Position numbers and translations under genes: made by a program | Assembly (NCBI GenBank): GCA_013695335.1 | Contig: JACDAR010000325.1 | Location: forward strand, 1-11,175 | DNA: 11,175 nucleotides | From: Rubrobacter sp. | Lineage (GTDB): Bacteria > Actinomycetota > Rubrobacteria > Rubrobacterales > Rubrobacteraceae | Direction: 5' to 3' | Part shown: positions 1-7,325 of the stretch, one piece after another | Position numbering within the stretch: the stretch's first letter is position 1 | Layout: each line of letters begins with the position of its first letter | Notes under the pieces: model-generated | Databases searched by the model: none | What the model saw: the letters and a program-made list of their open reading frames with translations, nothing else | What the model was told of the DNA's origin: nothing

Positions 1-1086
1 GATCACGTCGGGAGCCTGCTGCGTCCGCCAGAGCTTTTGCGGGCGCGGGAGGGGTTCGCGGAGAGGCGTGTCTCGGCCGGGGAGCTTCGGGAAGCTGAGG
101 ATGCCGCCATCCGGGACGTGGTGCGGACGCAGGAGGAGGTGGGGCTGCGGGCCGCGACGGACGGCGAGTTCCGGCGGGCATCGTGGCACATGGACTTCAT
201 CTACCGGCTCGGCGGCATCAGCCAGGCTTCGGAGAACGTTACGGTCCAGTTCCACAACGACGACGGGGATCTCGAGTTCACTTCAGCCGCGTTGCAGGTA
301 AAGGAGAACGTCACGCTCGAAGAGACGATCTTCGGCGACGACTTCAGCTTCCTCCAGTCCACCGTGGAGACCGTGACGCCTAAGCTCTCCATCCCGTCGC
401 CGAGCATGGTCCACTACAGGGGCGGACGGGCGGCCATAGACGAGGGAGTCTACCCCGACCTCGATGCGTTCTGGACGGACCTCACGGACGCCTACGCCGA
501 GGAGGTCAGGCGGCTGGGCGAGCTTGGATGCACGTACCTCCAGTTCGACGACACCAGCCTCGCCTACCTGAACGACCCGCGCCAGCGCGAGCACATCGCC
601 TCGCTTGGCGGCGACGCCGAACACCAGCACGAGACGTACATCCGAAACATTAACCGGGCGCTCAGGGACAGGCCGGATAGGATGGCCGTCACCACCCACA
701 TGTGCCGGGGCAACTTCCGCTCGTCGTGGGCTGCGGAGGGCGGCTACGATTTCGTCGCCGAGGTCCTTTTCAACGAGCTTGAGGTTGACGGCTTCTTCCT
801 CGAATACGACGACGCCCGATCCGGCGGCTTCGAGCCGCTGCGCTTCGTGCCGGACGATAAAGTGATCGTGCTCGGCCTCGTCACGACCAAGCGCGGCGAG
901 CTGGAGCGCAAGGACACGCTCAAGCGGCGCATCGAAGAGGCTTCGAAGTTCGTGGACCTGGACAGGATCTGCCTTTCGCCCCAGTGCGGCTTCTCCTCCA
1001 CCGTCGAGGGCAACACCCTGAGCTACGACCAGCAGGTAGCCAAGCTGCGCCTCATCGTCGAGACCGCCGAGGAAGTCTGGGGTTGA
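1..1086 (+). CDS. MetE-like methyltransferase (YxjG/YxjH type), 5' end cut by window
   Basis: The reading frame is open from base 1 to TGA at 1084-1086 (361 residues seen). It opens with DHVGSLLRPPELL, the usual N-terminal motif of single-domain proteins of the cobalamin-independent methionine synthase family, so only a few codons are missing and the in-frame TTG at 37 is not the start. Zinc and thiol ligands expected in MetE can be placed: H233 and C235 in THMCRGN, E268 in FFLEYDD and C329 in SPQCGFSS (numbered from base 1). Known family role: methyl transfer to a thiol such as homocysteine, in the cytoplasm. At this length it lacks the separate N-terminal domain of full MetE, so the true methyl donor and acceptor are uncertain. 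It ends 29 bases from the convergent exporter permease, with no clear terminator between them. Confidence 0.9.
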   Translation, partial: DHVGSLLRPPELLRAREGFAERRVSAGELREAEDAAIRDVVRTQEEVGLRAATDGEFRRASWHMDFIYRLGGISQASENVTVQFHNDDGDLEFTSAALQVKENVTLEETIFGDDFSFLQSTVETVTPKLSIPSPSMVHYRGGRAAIDEGVYPDLDAFWTDLTDAYAEEVRRLGELGCTYLQFDDTSLAYLNDPRQREHIASLGGDAEHQHETYIRNINRALRDRPDRMAVTTHMCRGNFRSSWAAEGGYDFVAEVLFNELEVDGFFLEYDDARSGGFEPLRFVPDDKVIVLGLVTTKRGELERKDTLKRRIEEASKFVDLDRICLSPQCGFSSTVEGNTLSYDQQVAKLRLIVETAEEVWG

Positions 1087-1115
1087 CAGAGGCTTCTCCC
1101 GCCTGGCGTACAGTG

Positions 1116-1934
1116 CTAGCGGGTGGCGACGCCACGGTAGAGCGAGACCGCGAGCGGCACGCAGATTATGAGGATTCCCAGGCACCAGGCGAGGGCGATC
1201 CAACCGTGGTTGCCCTCGGGCTGATCTAGCAGGAAGCCGCGCACCGCGTCCACCACCTGCGTGATCGGCTGGTGGTTGGCGAAGGCGCGCAGCACGTCAG
1301 GCATGTTGTCGGTCTGGACGAAGGCGCTACTAGCGAAGGTCAGGGGAAAGAGCCAGATGAATCCGGCGGACTGGACGGCCTCGACGCTCCGGATCAGGAG
1401 CGCGACCACAGCCCCGATCCACGAGAACGCGAAGCTGAGAAGCAACAGAAGTCCGATTGTCGCAGCCCATCCGGCCACACCAGCCTCTGGCCTGAACCCG
1501 ACCAGAAGCCCGACAAGTAGCATCACGATCACAACAGCAAGGTTGCGGACTAGGTCGGCGACCGTGCGTCCCGTGAGCACGGCTGAGGGCGCCATCGGCA
1601 ACGACCGGAAGCGGTCCACGAGTCCTTTCTGGAGATCCTCTGCCAAGCCGATGCCGGTGGAGACGCTCCCGAACGCGACGGTCTGGACGAAGATGCCAGC
1701 CATCAGGAAATTTACGTAGCTCTCGCCACCGACGTCTATCGCGCCGCCGAAGACGTAGCGGAACAGCAGCACGAACATCACGGGCTGGATGATGGCGAAC
1801 ACCAGAAGCTCGGGGATGCGTGGGATCTGGACCAGGTTCCGCTTCGCCAGCACCCACCCATCAGCCACGGCCCAGTACACGCGGTTACGGCGCAGCGGCT
1901 TGAGTTCTTCGGAGTGAATGTTTCCTGCGCTCAT
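1116..1934 (-). CDS. ABC-2 type exporter permease, DrrB-like
   Basis: A 272-residue integral membrane protein of the ABC-2/DrrB family. After a soluble N-terminus (KRNLVQIPRIPELL) about six hydrophobic segments follow: FAIIQPVMFVLLF, FLMAGIFVQTVAFG, NLAVVIVMLLVGLLVG, AATIGLLLLLSFAFSWIG, SAGFIWLFPLTFAS and WIALAWCLGILIICVPLAV. The LPMAPSAVLTGR stretch after the second is typical of this family. The ATG overlaps the ATPase stop as ATGA (1931-1934) and has a strong AGGAGG site at 1939-1944 inside the ATPase gene, so the two are translationally coupled. With that ATPase it should form a membrane exporter. DrrAB exports anthracyclines in Streptomyces; relatives move other hydrophobic compounds or lipids. 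The substrate cannot be inferred here, because no biosynthetic genes are adjacent. Confidence 0.9.
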   Translation of the reverse strand: MSAGNIHSEELKPLRRNRVYWAVADGWVLAKRNLVQIPRIPELLVFAIIQPVMFVLLFRYVFGGAIDVGGESYVNFLMAGIFVQTVAFGSVSTGIGLAEDLQKGLVDRFRSLPMAPSAVLTGRTVADLVRNLAVVIVMLLVGLLVGFRPEAGVAGWAATIGLLLLLSFAFSWIGAVVALLIRSVEAVQSAGFIWLFPLTFASSAFVQTDNMPDVLRAFANHQPITQVVDAVRGFLLDQPEGNHGWIALAWCLGILIICVPLAVSLYRGVATR

Positions 1935-2926
1935 GCTACCTCCTGCTGATGGTTGTCCGACGATTTCCCTTCCGATTCTTCAGCCGCGTGCCCTGTGAGG
2001 GCGAGGAATACGTCGTCCAGCGTTGGACGGTGGAGGCCAAGGTCGTCGATGCCCACGTCCGCCTCGTTGAGGTCTCGGACGACAGAGGAGATCAAACGCG
2101 CCCCACCCTCCACAGTCGCCCCGGTCTGGCGGCGGCCCTCGTCTATCCTCACGTCGCTGTGGGTGTGGGCCTCCAGTATCCGGGCTGCGGCAGCGAGGTC
2201 CGAGCCTTCGGAAACCGTGATCTCCAGCCGCTCGCCCCCAACCCTGGCTTTCAGATCGTCGGATGTTCCCTCCGCGATCACGGTTCCCCGGTCCACGACG
2301 GCGATGCGGTTGGCGAGCCTGTCGGCCTCGTCGAGGTACTGGGTGGTAAGCAGGAGCGTCGTGCCGCCGGAGACGAGCTCGCCGATGATCTCCCACATGG
2401 AGAGGCGGCTGCGCGGGTCGAGGCCGGTCGTCGGCTCGTCGAGGAAGAGCACGGGCGGCGCAAGAACCAGGCTTGCGGCAAGGTCGAGGCGTCGGCGCAT
2501 ACCACCGGAGTAAGTCTTGGCCAGGCGCGAGGCCGCATCCGTCAGGTCGAAGCGTTCGAGGAGCTCGTCTGCCCGCTTCCTGGCCAGCTTCTTGGGCAGA
2601 TGGTAGAGGCGGCCGACCATCTCCAGGTTCTCGCGTCCGGTCAGGTACTCGTCCACGGCTGCGTACTGTCCGGTGAGACCGATACGGGAGCGCAGTTGAT
2701 CCGCCTGCTTCAACACGTCCAGACCGGCGACCTCGGCCCTTCCGGCGTCGGGTTTCAGGAGCGTGGTGAGGATGCGGACGGCCGTGGTCTTCCCCGCGCC
2801 GTTCGGCCCGAGCACCCCGAGGACGGTTCCCTCCTCGACCGAGAGGCTCAGACCGTCCAGGGCGCGGGTCTTGCCGTAGCTTTTCTCCAGACCTTCGGCC
2901 AGTATGGCGGGGTTGCCGTTTGCCAT
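1931..2926 (-). CDS. ABC exporter ATPase, DrrA-like
   Basis: A 331-residue cytoplasmic ATPase that would power the adjacent DrrB-like permease. Visible motifs: Walker A GPNGAGKT (40-47), Q-loop Q87, signature SGGM in TYSGGMRRRLDLA (139-150), Walker B VLFLDEP (159-165) and D-loop GLD. The switch position is Gln in TTQYLDEAD, as is usual in the DrrA subfamily where most ABC ATPases have His. About 110 residues after the nucleotide-binding domain form the DrrA-type C-terminal extension, including RPTLDDVFLALTG. The frame stays open upstream to about 3127, but ATG at 2926 is chosen because AAAGG lies six bases ahead of it, alignment with the family begins there (AILAEGLEKSYG), and a longer protein would run into the divergent CapA gene. 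Confidence 0.92.
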   Translation of the reverse strand: MANGNPAILAEGLEKSYGKTRALDGLSLSVEEGTVLGVLGPNGAGKTTAVRILTTLLKPDAGRAEVAGLDVLKQADQLRSRIGLTGQYAAVDEYLTGRENLEMVGRLYHLPKKLARKRADELLERFDLTDAASRLAKTYSGGMRRRLDLAASLVLAPPVLFLDEPTTGLDPRSRLSMWEIIGELVSGGTTLLLTTQYLDEADRLANRIAVVDRGTVIAEGTSDDLKARVGGERLEITVSEGSDLAAAARILEAHTHSDVRIDEGRRQTGATVEGGARLISSVVRDLNEADVGIDDLGLHRPTLDDVFLALTGHAAEESEGKSSDNHQQEVA

Positions 2927-2959
2927 GCGGTGCCTTTCATGGGTGGTGGAGCGTGTCCC

Positions 2960-3001
2960 GTAATTAAACCGGATGAATCGTCGGACGCCCACGGTAATTA
3001 C
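2960..3001. promoter_or_regulatory. Paired GTAATTA sites in the exporter/CapA divergent promoter region
   Basis: The 173-base gap between the divergent starts at 2926 (-) and 3100 (+) has no gene. It contains GTAATTAA at 2960-2967 and the perfect palindrome GTAATTAC at 2994-3001, 34 bases apart (about three helical turns) and unusually AT-rich for this DNA. Such a pair could bind a dimeric repressor of TetR or MarR type controlling the exporter; this is inference and no regulator gene is in view. A weak plus-strand -10 (TAGAGT, 3067-3072) lies 27 bases before the CapA start. No convincing -35 box was found for either direction. Confidence 0.3.
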
Positions 3002-3099
3002 GCCACGAACCGGAGAAGTTTCCGGATCTGTCGTCCACCGAGATGCGCGGAATCCCGCATCCCTGTTAGAGTTCCGGCTCACACGACGCAAGAGGAACG

Positions 3100-4692
3100 A
3101 TGCCTTTGAGAAACGTAGCCCGCACACCAGTTTCGACTATGGTCGTCGCCGTGCTCCTCTCCCTCGCCGCCCTGCTCGGCGCCTGCTCCCCCGAACAGCA
3201 GAACGGGCAGCCGTCCGAAAAAGCCGCATCCAAATCCTACTCAGGCGGCCACGGAAGCAGTTCAGCGACCGGCCAGGGTTCTGCAACAAAGACAGATCAG
3301 AAACAGGAGGCGCTTCCGGCGCTCGTGCCCATCGCGCATCTCACGTACAGGCAAGAGAGCGTGAGCATGGAGGAGCTAGCTGGGAGGGGGGATCTCGCGG
3401 TCCCGAAGAAGTACGCTGGCACGGCTGGGAGGTTGCTCGGGGGATCAGGCTTCCAGATGCTCGGGTCGACAGCAGAGGTAGTTGATCGCGTGAGCCGGAC
3501 GCCTGAGGCTATGGGCCTCGTTCCCTGGGATGAGGTGGATACCCGCGTCAAGGCGCTTGGCGTCGACGACGAATCTATCTTTGAGCCTGGACAAACCGTG
3601 GAAGACTATCCGCTGGCCCCCGATGGCATGACGATGCCTGACGGCGAGAAGTTGCGGCGCGTGGTAGTCGGGGGGGATATCGTCCTGGATCGCGGGCAAT
3701 ACTATACGGTCATCCAGCAGGGCCTGGGGCTAGATTTCCCGCTCGACGGGGGATACGCGGCGATCACGGGCCGCACGGCGGAGCCGAGCTACTACTCAGA
3801 GACAGGAACCATCCACCAGTTCACGGCCGAGAGGCGTGGATCTGCTGGCAAGGTCCGCGATTATCTGAGCGGCGCGGACCTCACCATTGCCAACTTCGAG
3901 AACCCTGTCGTAAGGAACTCCGAGTATCATCCCAGCGCGACCACCTTCACGGGGGATCTTCGCCTGATGCCGGAGCTGGATCAGGCAGGGATAGACGGCG
4001 TCACCCTCGGCAACAACCACATCCTGGACGCTGGAACTTCCGGGCTGAGGGAGACGATTCGCCACCTGGACGACGCCGGAATCTCCCACGCCGGGGCCGG
4101 GATGAACCTGGACGAAGCCCGCCAACCCATGATCTTCGACCTCGGCGGTACGAAGATCGGCGTTCTCTCCTACCACGGCGTGCCTTCCTACGACTGGACC
4201 TGGGCCACAAACAGGTACCCAGGCACCGCGCCGCTGCTCGAAAAGGTGATGAAGGAAGACGTGGAGCGGTTGAAGAAGAAAGTCGATGTCGTCATGGTGA
4301 TGCCGCACTGGGGCGTGGAATATACGGCCACGCCGGAGCCGGACCAGGTGTCCTTCGCCCACGCCGCCGTGGACGCTGGCGCCGACGTGTTTATCGGGGG
4401 TCATGCCCACTGGCCGAAAGGCATCGAGATGTACGATGGCACGCCCATCTACTACGGGGTCGGCAACTTCCTGCTCGACCAGTCGTGGTCAGAAGAGACT
4501 TCCACCGGGATCTTCGCCGAGATCACGCTTTATGGGGACAGGGTGATCCAGACCCAACCCATCCCGTTCATCATGCTCGACCGCGCCCAGCCGAACATCC
4601 TGGTGCCGAACGCTGGCGGTAACCGGGCGCTGCGCAAGGTTTACTCTGCCTCCCTCGGGCCCGAGTTCCAGGCGTACAAAGCCAGCGATTGA
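3100..4692 (+). CDS. CapA-family lipoprotein with N-terminal extra domain
   Basis: A 530-residue protein with a lipoprotein signal: basic start, hydrophobic core and lipobox LLGAC (lipidated Cys29). A Ser/Gly/Gln-rich linker runs to about 72. Residues about 75-175 form a separate region (IAHLTYRQESVS, TPEAMGLVPWDEVD) that looks to me like a fragment of a periplasmic-binding-protein fold. Residues about 186-495 are a CapA/PGA_cap metallophosphoesterase-like domain with putative metal ligands in GGDIVLDR (D193), NFEN (N265, E267), GNNH (N306, H307), PHWG (H403) and GGHAH (H435, H437). B. subtilis CapA acts in poly-gamma-glutamate synthesis or anchoring, but no capBC genes are present here, so the role is open: a surface hydrolase or anchor. 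AGAGGA sits four bases before the ATG. The gene ends inside the promoter of the amino acid transporter. Confidence 0.85.
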   Translation: MPLRNVARTPVSTMVVAVLLSLAALLGACSPEQQNGQPSEKAASKSYSGGHGSSSATGQGSATKTDQKQEALPALVPIAHLTYRQESVSMEELAGRGDLAVPKKYAGTAGRLLGGSGFQMLGSTAEVVDRVSRTPEAMGLVPWDEVDTRVKALGVDDESIFEPGQTVEDYPLAPDGMTMPDGEKLRRVVVGGDIVLDRGQYYTVIQQGLGLDFPLDGGYAAITGRTAEPSYYSETGTIHQFTAERRGSAGKVRDYLSGADLTIANFENPVVRNSEYHPSATTFTGDLRLMPELDQAGIDGVTLGNNHILDAGTSGLRETIRHLDDAGISHAGAGMNLDEARQPMIFDLGGTKIGVLSYHGVPSYDWTWATNRYPGTAPLLEKVMKEDVERLKKKVDVVMVMPHWGVEYTATPEPDQVSFAHAAVDAGADVFIGGHAHWPKGIEMYDGTPIYYGVGNFLLDQSWSEETSTGIFAEITLYGDRVIQTQPIPFIMLDRAQPNILVPNAGGNRALRKVYSASLGPEFQAYKASD

Positions 4693-4717
4693 AACGGTTT
4701 TCGGCGGTCCCTATACT
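4689..4717 (+). promoter_or_regulatory. Strong sigma-A-type promoter for the amino acid uptake operon
   Basis: TTGAAA (4689-4694), a 17-base spacer and TATACT (4712-4717) make a near-consensus housekeeping promoter, the best match in this window. The -35 hexamer contains the TGA stop codon of the CapA-family gene (4690-4692). Transcription should begin at about 4724-4727, roughly 60 bases ahead of the binding-protein ATG. Confidence 0.75.
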
Positions 4718-4726
4718 GATCCCCCG

Positions 4727-4780
4727 ATGCAAAGGTTCGGGCTTTTCGGCGGGGAAGCCCGGGAGTGGATCGGAGCCTGA
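4727..4780 (+). CDS. Possible 17-codon leader ORF ahead of the binding protein
   Basis: ATG at 4727 opens a 17-codon frame (MQRFGLFGGEAREWIGA) with TGA at 4778-4780, three bases before and in frame with the binding-protein ATG. Its ATG is nine bases after the TATACT box, where transcription should start, so it could be read from a leaderless mRNA, a common mode in actinobacteria. Ribosomes finishing here would be placed on the next start. A 7-bp inverted repeat, CGGGCTT (4738-4744) and AAGCCCG (4755-4761), lies within it; no T-run follows, so it is an mRNA hairpin rather than a terminator. No residue run suggests classic attenuation. A frame this short could be chance. Confidence 0.3.
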   Translation: MQRFGLFGGEAREWIGA

Positions 4781-4783
4781 CGA

Positions 4784-5623
4784 ATGACCATACGAACGAT
4801 GCTTGCAGCGTCGCTGGCGGCGATCCTTCTCCTGACGGGATGCACCGGAGGCGGCTCCGGGGAATCGGGGCAGGGAGGCTCTGGCGGGGAATCTTGTAGC
4901 CTCAAGAACCCGCCGCTCTATGAAGACGGCACGCTCACGGTAGCCACGGACAAACCTGCGTATCCGCCGTGGTTCGAGGGAGAGCCCAAGCACTATTCGG
5001 GCTACGAGGGAGACGTGGCGAGCGAGGTCGCCAGGCGCATGGACCTCCCCATCAAGTGGGTGGTCGAGCCTTTCAACCGCTCGTACGCGCCAGGAGCCAA
5101 GGATTACGACTTCGACATAAACGAGATCACCATTACCAAAGAGCGCGAGTCGGCGGTGGATTTCTCAGACGGCTACTTCGACAACGCCCAGGGCGTGATG
5201 GTGATGAAGGACTCGCCGGCCGCTGATGCGAAAACCCTCTCCGACCTCAAGGACGTGCAGTTCGGGGCGCAGGTCGGCACCACGGGCCTCGACTTCATCA
5301 ACGAAGAGATACAGCCGAACCAGCAACCCAAGATCTACGACACAACCAACGACGCAAAGAGCGCGCTCGAGAGCGGCCAGATAGACGCCTTCGCCACAGA
5401 CCTCGTCACCACCGTGTACCTGCGGGACTTCGAGATAGACGGCTCCGAGGTAGTCGGACAGTATCCCCGCAACGAGCAGTTCGGGATGCTCTTCGAGCAG
5501 GGCAGCCCGCTCGTCGGCTGCGTCAACCAGGTACTCGGCGACATGGAGAACGACGGAACTCTAGAAAAACTCCAGAAAAAGCACCTGCAACAGTACCTCA
5601 GCGTCCCGACCCTCGAAGACTAG
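4784..5623 (+). CDS. Amino acid ABC transporter substrate-binding lipoprotein (SBP family 3)
   Basis: A 279-residue extracellular binding protein that captures a polar or charged amino acid and delivers it to the permease encoded next. Its signal peptide ends in lipobox LLTGC (lipidated Cys20), followed by a Gly/Ser linker to about 35. The mature protein shows family 3 features: LTVATDKPAYPPW at the start of lobe 1, EITITKERESAVDFS holding the conserved Thr-x-x-Arg that binds the substrate carboxylate, VGTTGLDFI at the lobe crossover and QIDAFATD with the Asp that usually holds the amino group. Exact substrate (Glu, Gln, His, Arg or similar) cannot be read from sequence. GGAG lies eight bases before the ATG. 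It heads a three-gene operon from the promoter at 4689-4717. Confidence 0.92.
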   Translation: MTIRTMLAASLAAILLLTGCTGGGSGESGQGGSGGESCSLKNPPLYEDGTLTVATDKPAYPPWFEGEPKHYSGYEGDVASEVARRMDLPIKWVVEPFNRSYAPGAKDYDFDINEITITKERESAVDFSDGYFDNAQGVMVMKDSPAADAKTLSDLKDVQFGAQVGTTGLDFINEEIQPNQQPKIYDTTNDAKSALESGQIDAFATDLVTTVYLRDFEIDGSEVVGQYPRNEQFGMLFEQGSPLVGCVNQVLGDMENDGTLEKLQKKHLQQYLSVPTLED

Positions 5624-5668
5624 CGGGGCAAAGGTCAGCCTCTCCACGAGCATCGAAGGTCAGCAGAG

Positions 5669-6562
5669 ATGACGACGCGGGGCACGGGACCGCCGGATCA
5701 GCCGAAACAATCCACGCCATCCAATACTGGACGGGGAACGAAGATGCTCGGCGGGCGGGCCGTGCTCGTATCCAGCGCGAGCACCGTTTTGTTCTTCGCC
5801 GTGATCGCGGTGGTCGTCGCGCTCGCGCCTGGGAGCGAGCTGGTCGCCGAGCGGTTCTTCAGCCCTTTCCACCTGTGGCAGTCGCTAGTCGGCACGGAGA
5901 GCGAGCCTGGGATACTCAAGGCTTTCCTGCTCAACGTCTATATGTTCGCCATCTCGGAGGTTTTGATCCTCATCCTCGCGCTAATCATAGCCGTGGTGCG
6001 CCAGATCCCCGGTCCCGTGTTCTTCCCTTTCAGGATGGTCGCCGTTGCGTACACGGACCTGTTCCGGGGAGTACCCTTGATCCTGATCCTTTACATCATA
6101 GGGTTCGGCGTGCCAGGGCTTGGATTGACCTTTTTCTCGTACCTCTCTGACATCACCTACGGGATCATCGCGCTGGTGCTCGTGTACTCGGCATACGTCG
6201 CCGAGGTGTACCGGGCAGGCATCGAGTCCGTCCACGAAAGCCAGAACGCGGCTGCGCGATCGCTCGGACTCTCGCGCTGGCAATCGCTGCGGTTCGTGAT
6301 CCTGCCGCAGGCAGTGCGCCGCGTGATACCGCCGCTCCTCAACGATTTCATAGGTTTGCAGAAGGACACGGCGCTCGTCTCGGTGCTCGGCTCCATCGAA
6401 GCGGCGCGGGCAGCCCAGATCTACGGCGCATCCCAGTTCAACTACGCGAGCTACGTGGTCGCCGCAGCCCTCTTCATCCTCATCACCATCCCGCTCGCCC
6501 GCTTCACGGATCGCCTCATCGCCCGCGACAAACGCCGCCGCGAAGCCGGAGCCCTCGCATGA
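5669..6562 (+). CDS. Amino acid ABC transporter permease (HisM/GlnP family)
   Basis: A 297-residue inner-membrane permease of the polar amino acid uptake family. Hydrophobic segments: STVLFFAVIAVVVALA, NVYMFAISEVLILILALIIAVV, PLILILYIIGFGV, ITYGIIALVLVYSAYVAEV and SYVVAAALFILITIPLA. The EAA loop that docks to the ATPase is present (YRAGIESVHESQNAAARSLG), followed by LPQAVRRVIPPLLNDFI, typical of HisM/GlnP. A single permease suggests a homodimer. AAGG lies before ATG 5669; an alternative start at ATG 5744 (residue 26) has GGGGA six bases upstream and would remove a polar leader, so the start is uncertain. A 9-base direct repeat AAGGTCAGC (5631-5639 and 5656-5664) occupies the 45-base gap after the binding-protein gene. 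Confidence 0.92.
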   Translation: MTTRGTGPPDQPKQSTPSNTGRGTKMLGGRAVLVSSASTVLFFAVIAVVVALAPGSELVAERFFSPFHLWQSLVGTESEPGILKAFLLNVYMFAISEVLILILALIIAVVRQIPGPVFFPFRMVAVAYTDLFRGVPLILILYIIGFGVPGLGLTFFSYLSDITYGIIALVLVYSAYVAEVYRAGIESVHESQNAAARSLGLSRWQSLRFVILPQAVRRVIPPLLNDFIGLQKDTALVSVLGSIEAARAAQIYGASQFNYASYVVAAALFILITIPLARFTDRLIARDKRRREAGALA

Positions 6563-7317
6563 ACGCTGGCGAAACCCCGGCCCTCGTCCTCGAAGGCGTC
6601 CGCATATCCTTCGGTGAGACCGAAGTTCTGAAGGGCATAGATCTCACGGTCGCGCCCCACGAAGTAGTCTGTTTGATCGGGGCTTCGGGGTCTGGGAAGT
6701 CCACGTTGCTGCGGTGCGTCAACCTGATCGAACCTCTCAACGCCGGGCGCGTGGTCGTCGAGGGGGAGGAGATCACAGCCAGGGGCGTTGACGAGAACCG
6801 CATCCGACGTCGCATCGGCATCGTCTACCAGGCATTCAACCTCTTTCCCCACATGACGGTGCTGCGCAACATCACCCTCGCCCCACGCGAGGTACTCGGG
6901 ATGGATCGGGCAGAAGCCGAGGAACAGGCGCTCTCGCTCCTCGAACGCTTCGGCCTCTCGGACAGGCGTGACGAGTATCCGGATAGGCTCTCCGGGGGCC
7001 AGCAGCAGCGCGTCGCCATCGTGAGGGCGCTCGCGATGCGCCCGCACCTCCTGCTGCTCGACGAGGTGACGAGCGCCCTCGATCCCGAACTCGTCGCCGA
7101 GGTTTTGAACGTCATCAGGGAACTCGCGGATGAAGGGATGACCATGCTCATCGCCACGCACGAGATGGGCTTCGCCCGCGACATCGCCGACCGTGTGTGC
7201 TTCCTCGAAGATGGCCGCATCCTTGAAGAAGGCCCGCCGGACAGAATCTTCACATCCCCCGAAAACCCGCGTACCCGCCGCTTCCTCAGCCGCATCATCG
7301 CCGCAGGGCGGCTCTGA
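6559..7317 (+). CDS. Amino acid ABC transporter ATPase (GlnQ/HisP family)
   Basis: A 252-residue cytoplasmic ATPase that powers the permease encoded just upstream. Motifs: Walker A GASGSGKST (41-49), Q-loop Q91 in VYQAFNLFPHMT, signature LSGGQQQR (144-151), Walker B LLLLDE with E169, D-loop SALD and switch H201 in ATHEMGF. The NLFPHMTVLRN stretch and TSALDPELVAEVL place it in the polar amino acid uptake subfamily. Length is normal for GlnQ-type proteins. Its ATG overlaps the permease stop as ATGA (6559-6562), with GGAG at 6549-6552. The operon ends eight bases before the convergent end of the glycosylase gene, and I see no terminator between them, so transcripts from the two sides may overlap. 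Confidence 0.95.
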   Translation: MNAGETPALVLEGVRISFGETEVLKGIDLTVAPHEVVCLIGASGSGKSTLLRCVNLIEPLNAGRVVVEGEEITARGVDENRIRRRIGIVYQAFNLFPHMTVLRNITLAPREVLGMDRAEAEEQALSLLERFGLSDRRDEYPDRLSGGQQQRVAIVRALAMRPHLLLLDEVTSALDPELVAEVLNVIRELADEGMTMLIATHEMGFARDIADRVCFLEDGRILEEGPPDRIFTSPENPRTRRFLSRIIAAGRL

Positions 7318-7325
7318 GACCGCTT

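Noticed and set aside
1087..1115. A shared terminator in the convergent gap between the MetE-like gene and the exporter
   Set aside because: No stable stem followed by a T-run is present on either strand.
283..1203. A 306-codon open frame on the minus strand
   Set aside because: It lies opposite the MetE-like gene, which has clear family motifs. Its protein is Arg/Val/Glu-rich without any motif, as expected for an antisense frame in GC-rich DNA.
1949..3109. A 386-codon open frame on the plus strand
   Set aside because: It is antisense to the DrrA-like ATPase, whose Walker and signature motifs prove the minus strand is coding.
2927..3127. A longer DrrA-like ATPase starting near 3127
   Set aside because: The extra residues match nothing in the family, overlap the start of the divergent CapA-type gene, and ignore the good AAAGG site before ATG 2926.
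6451..7161. A 236-codon open frame on the minus strand
   Set aside because: It is antisense to the GlnQ-type ATPase and the end of the permease; motif evidence supports the plus strand.
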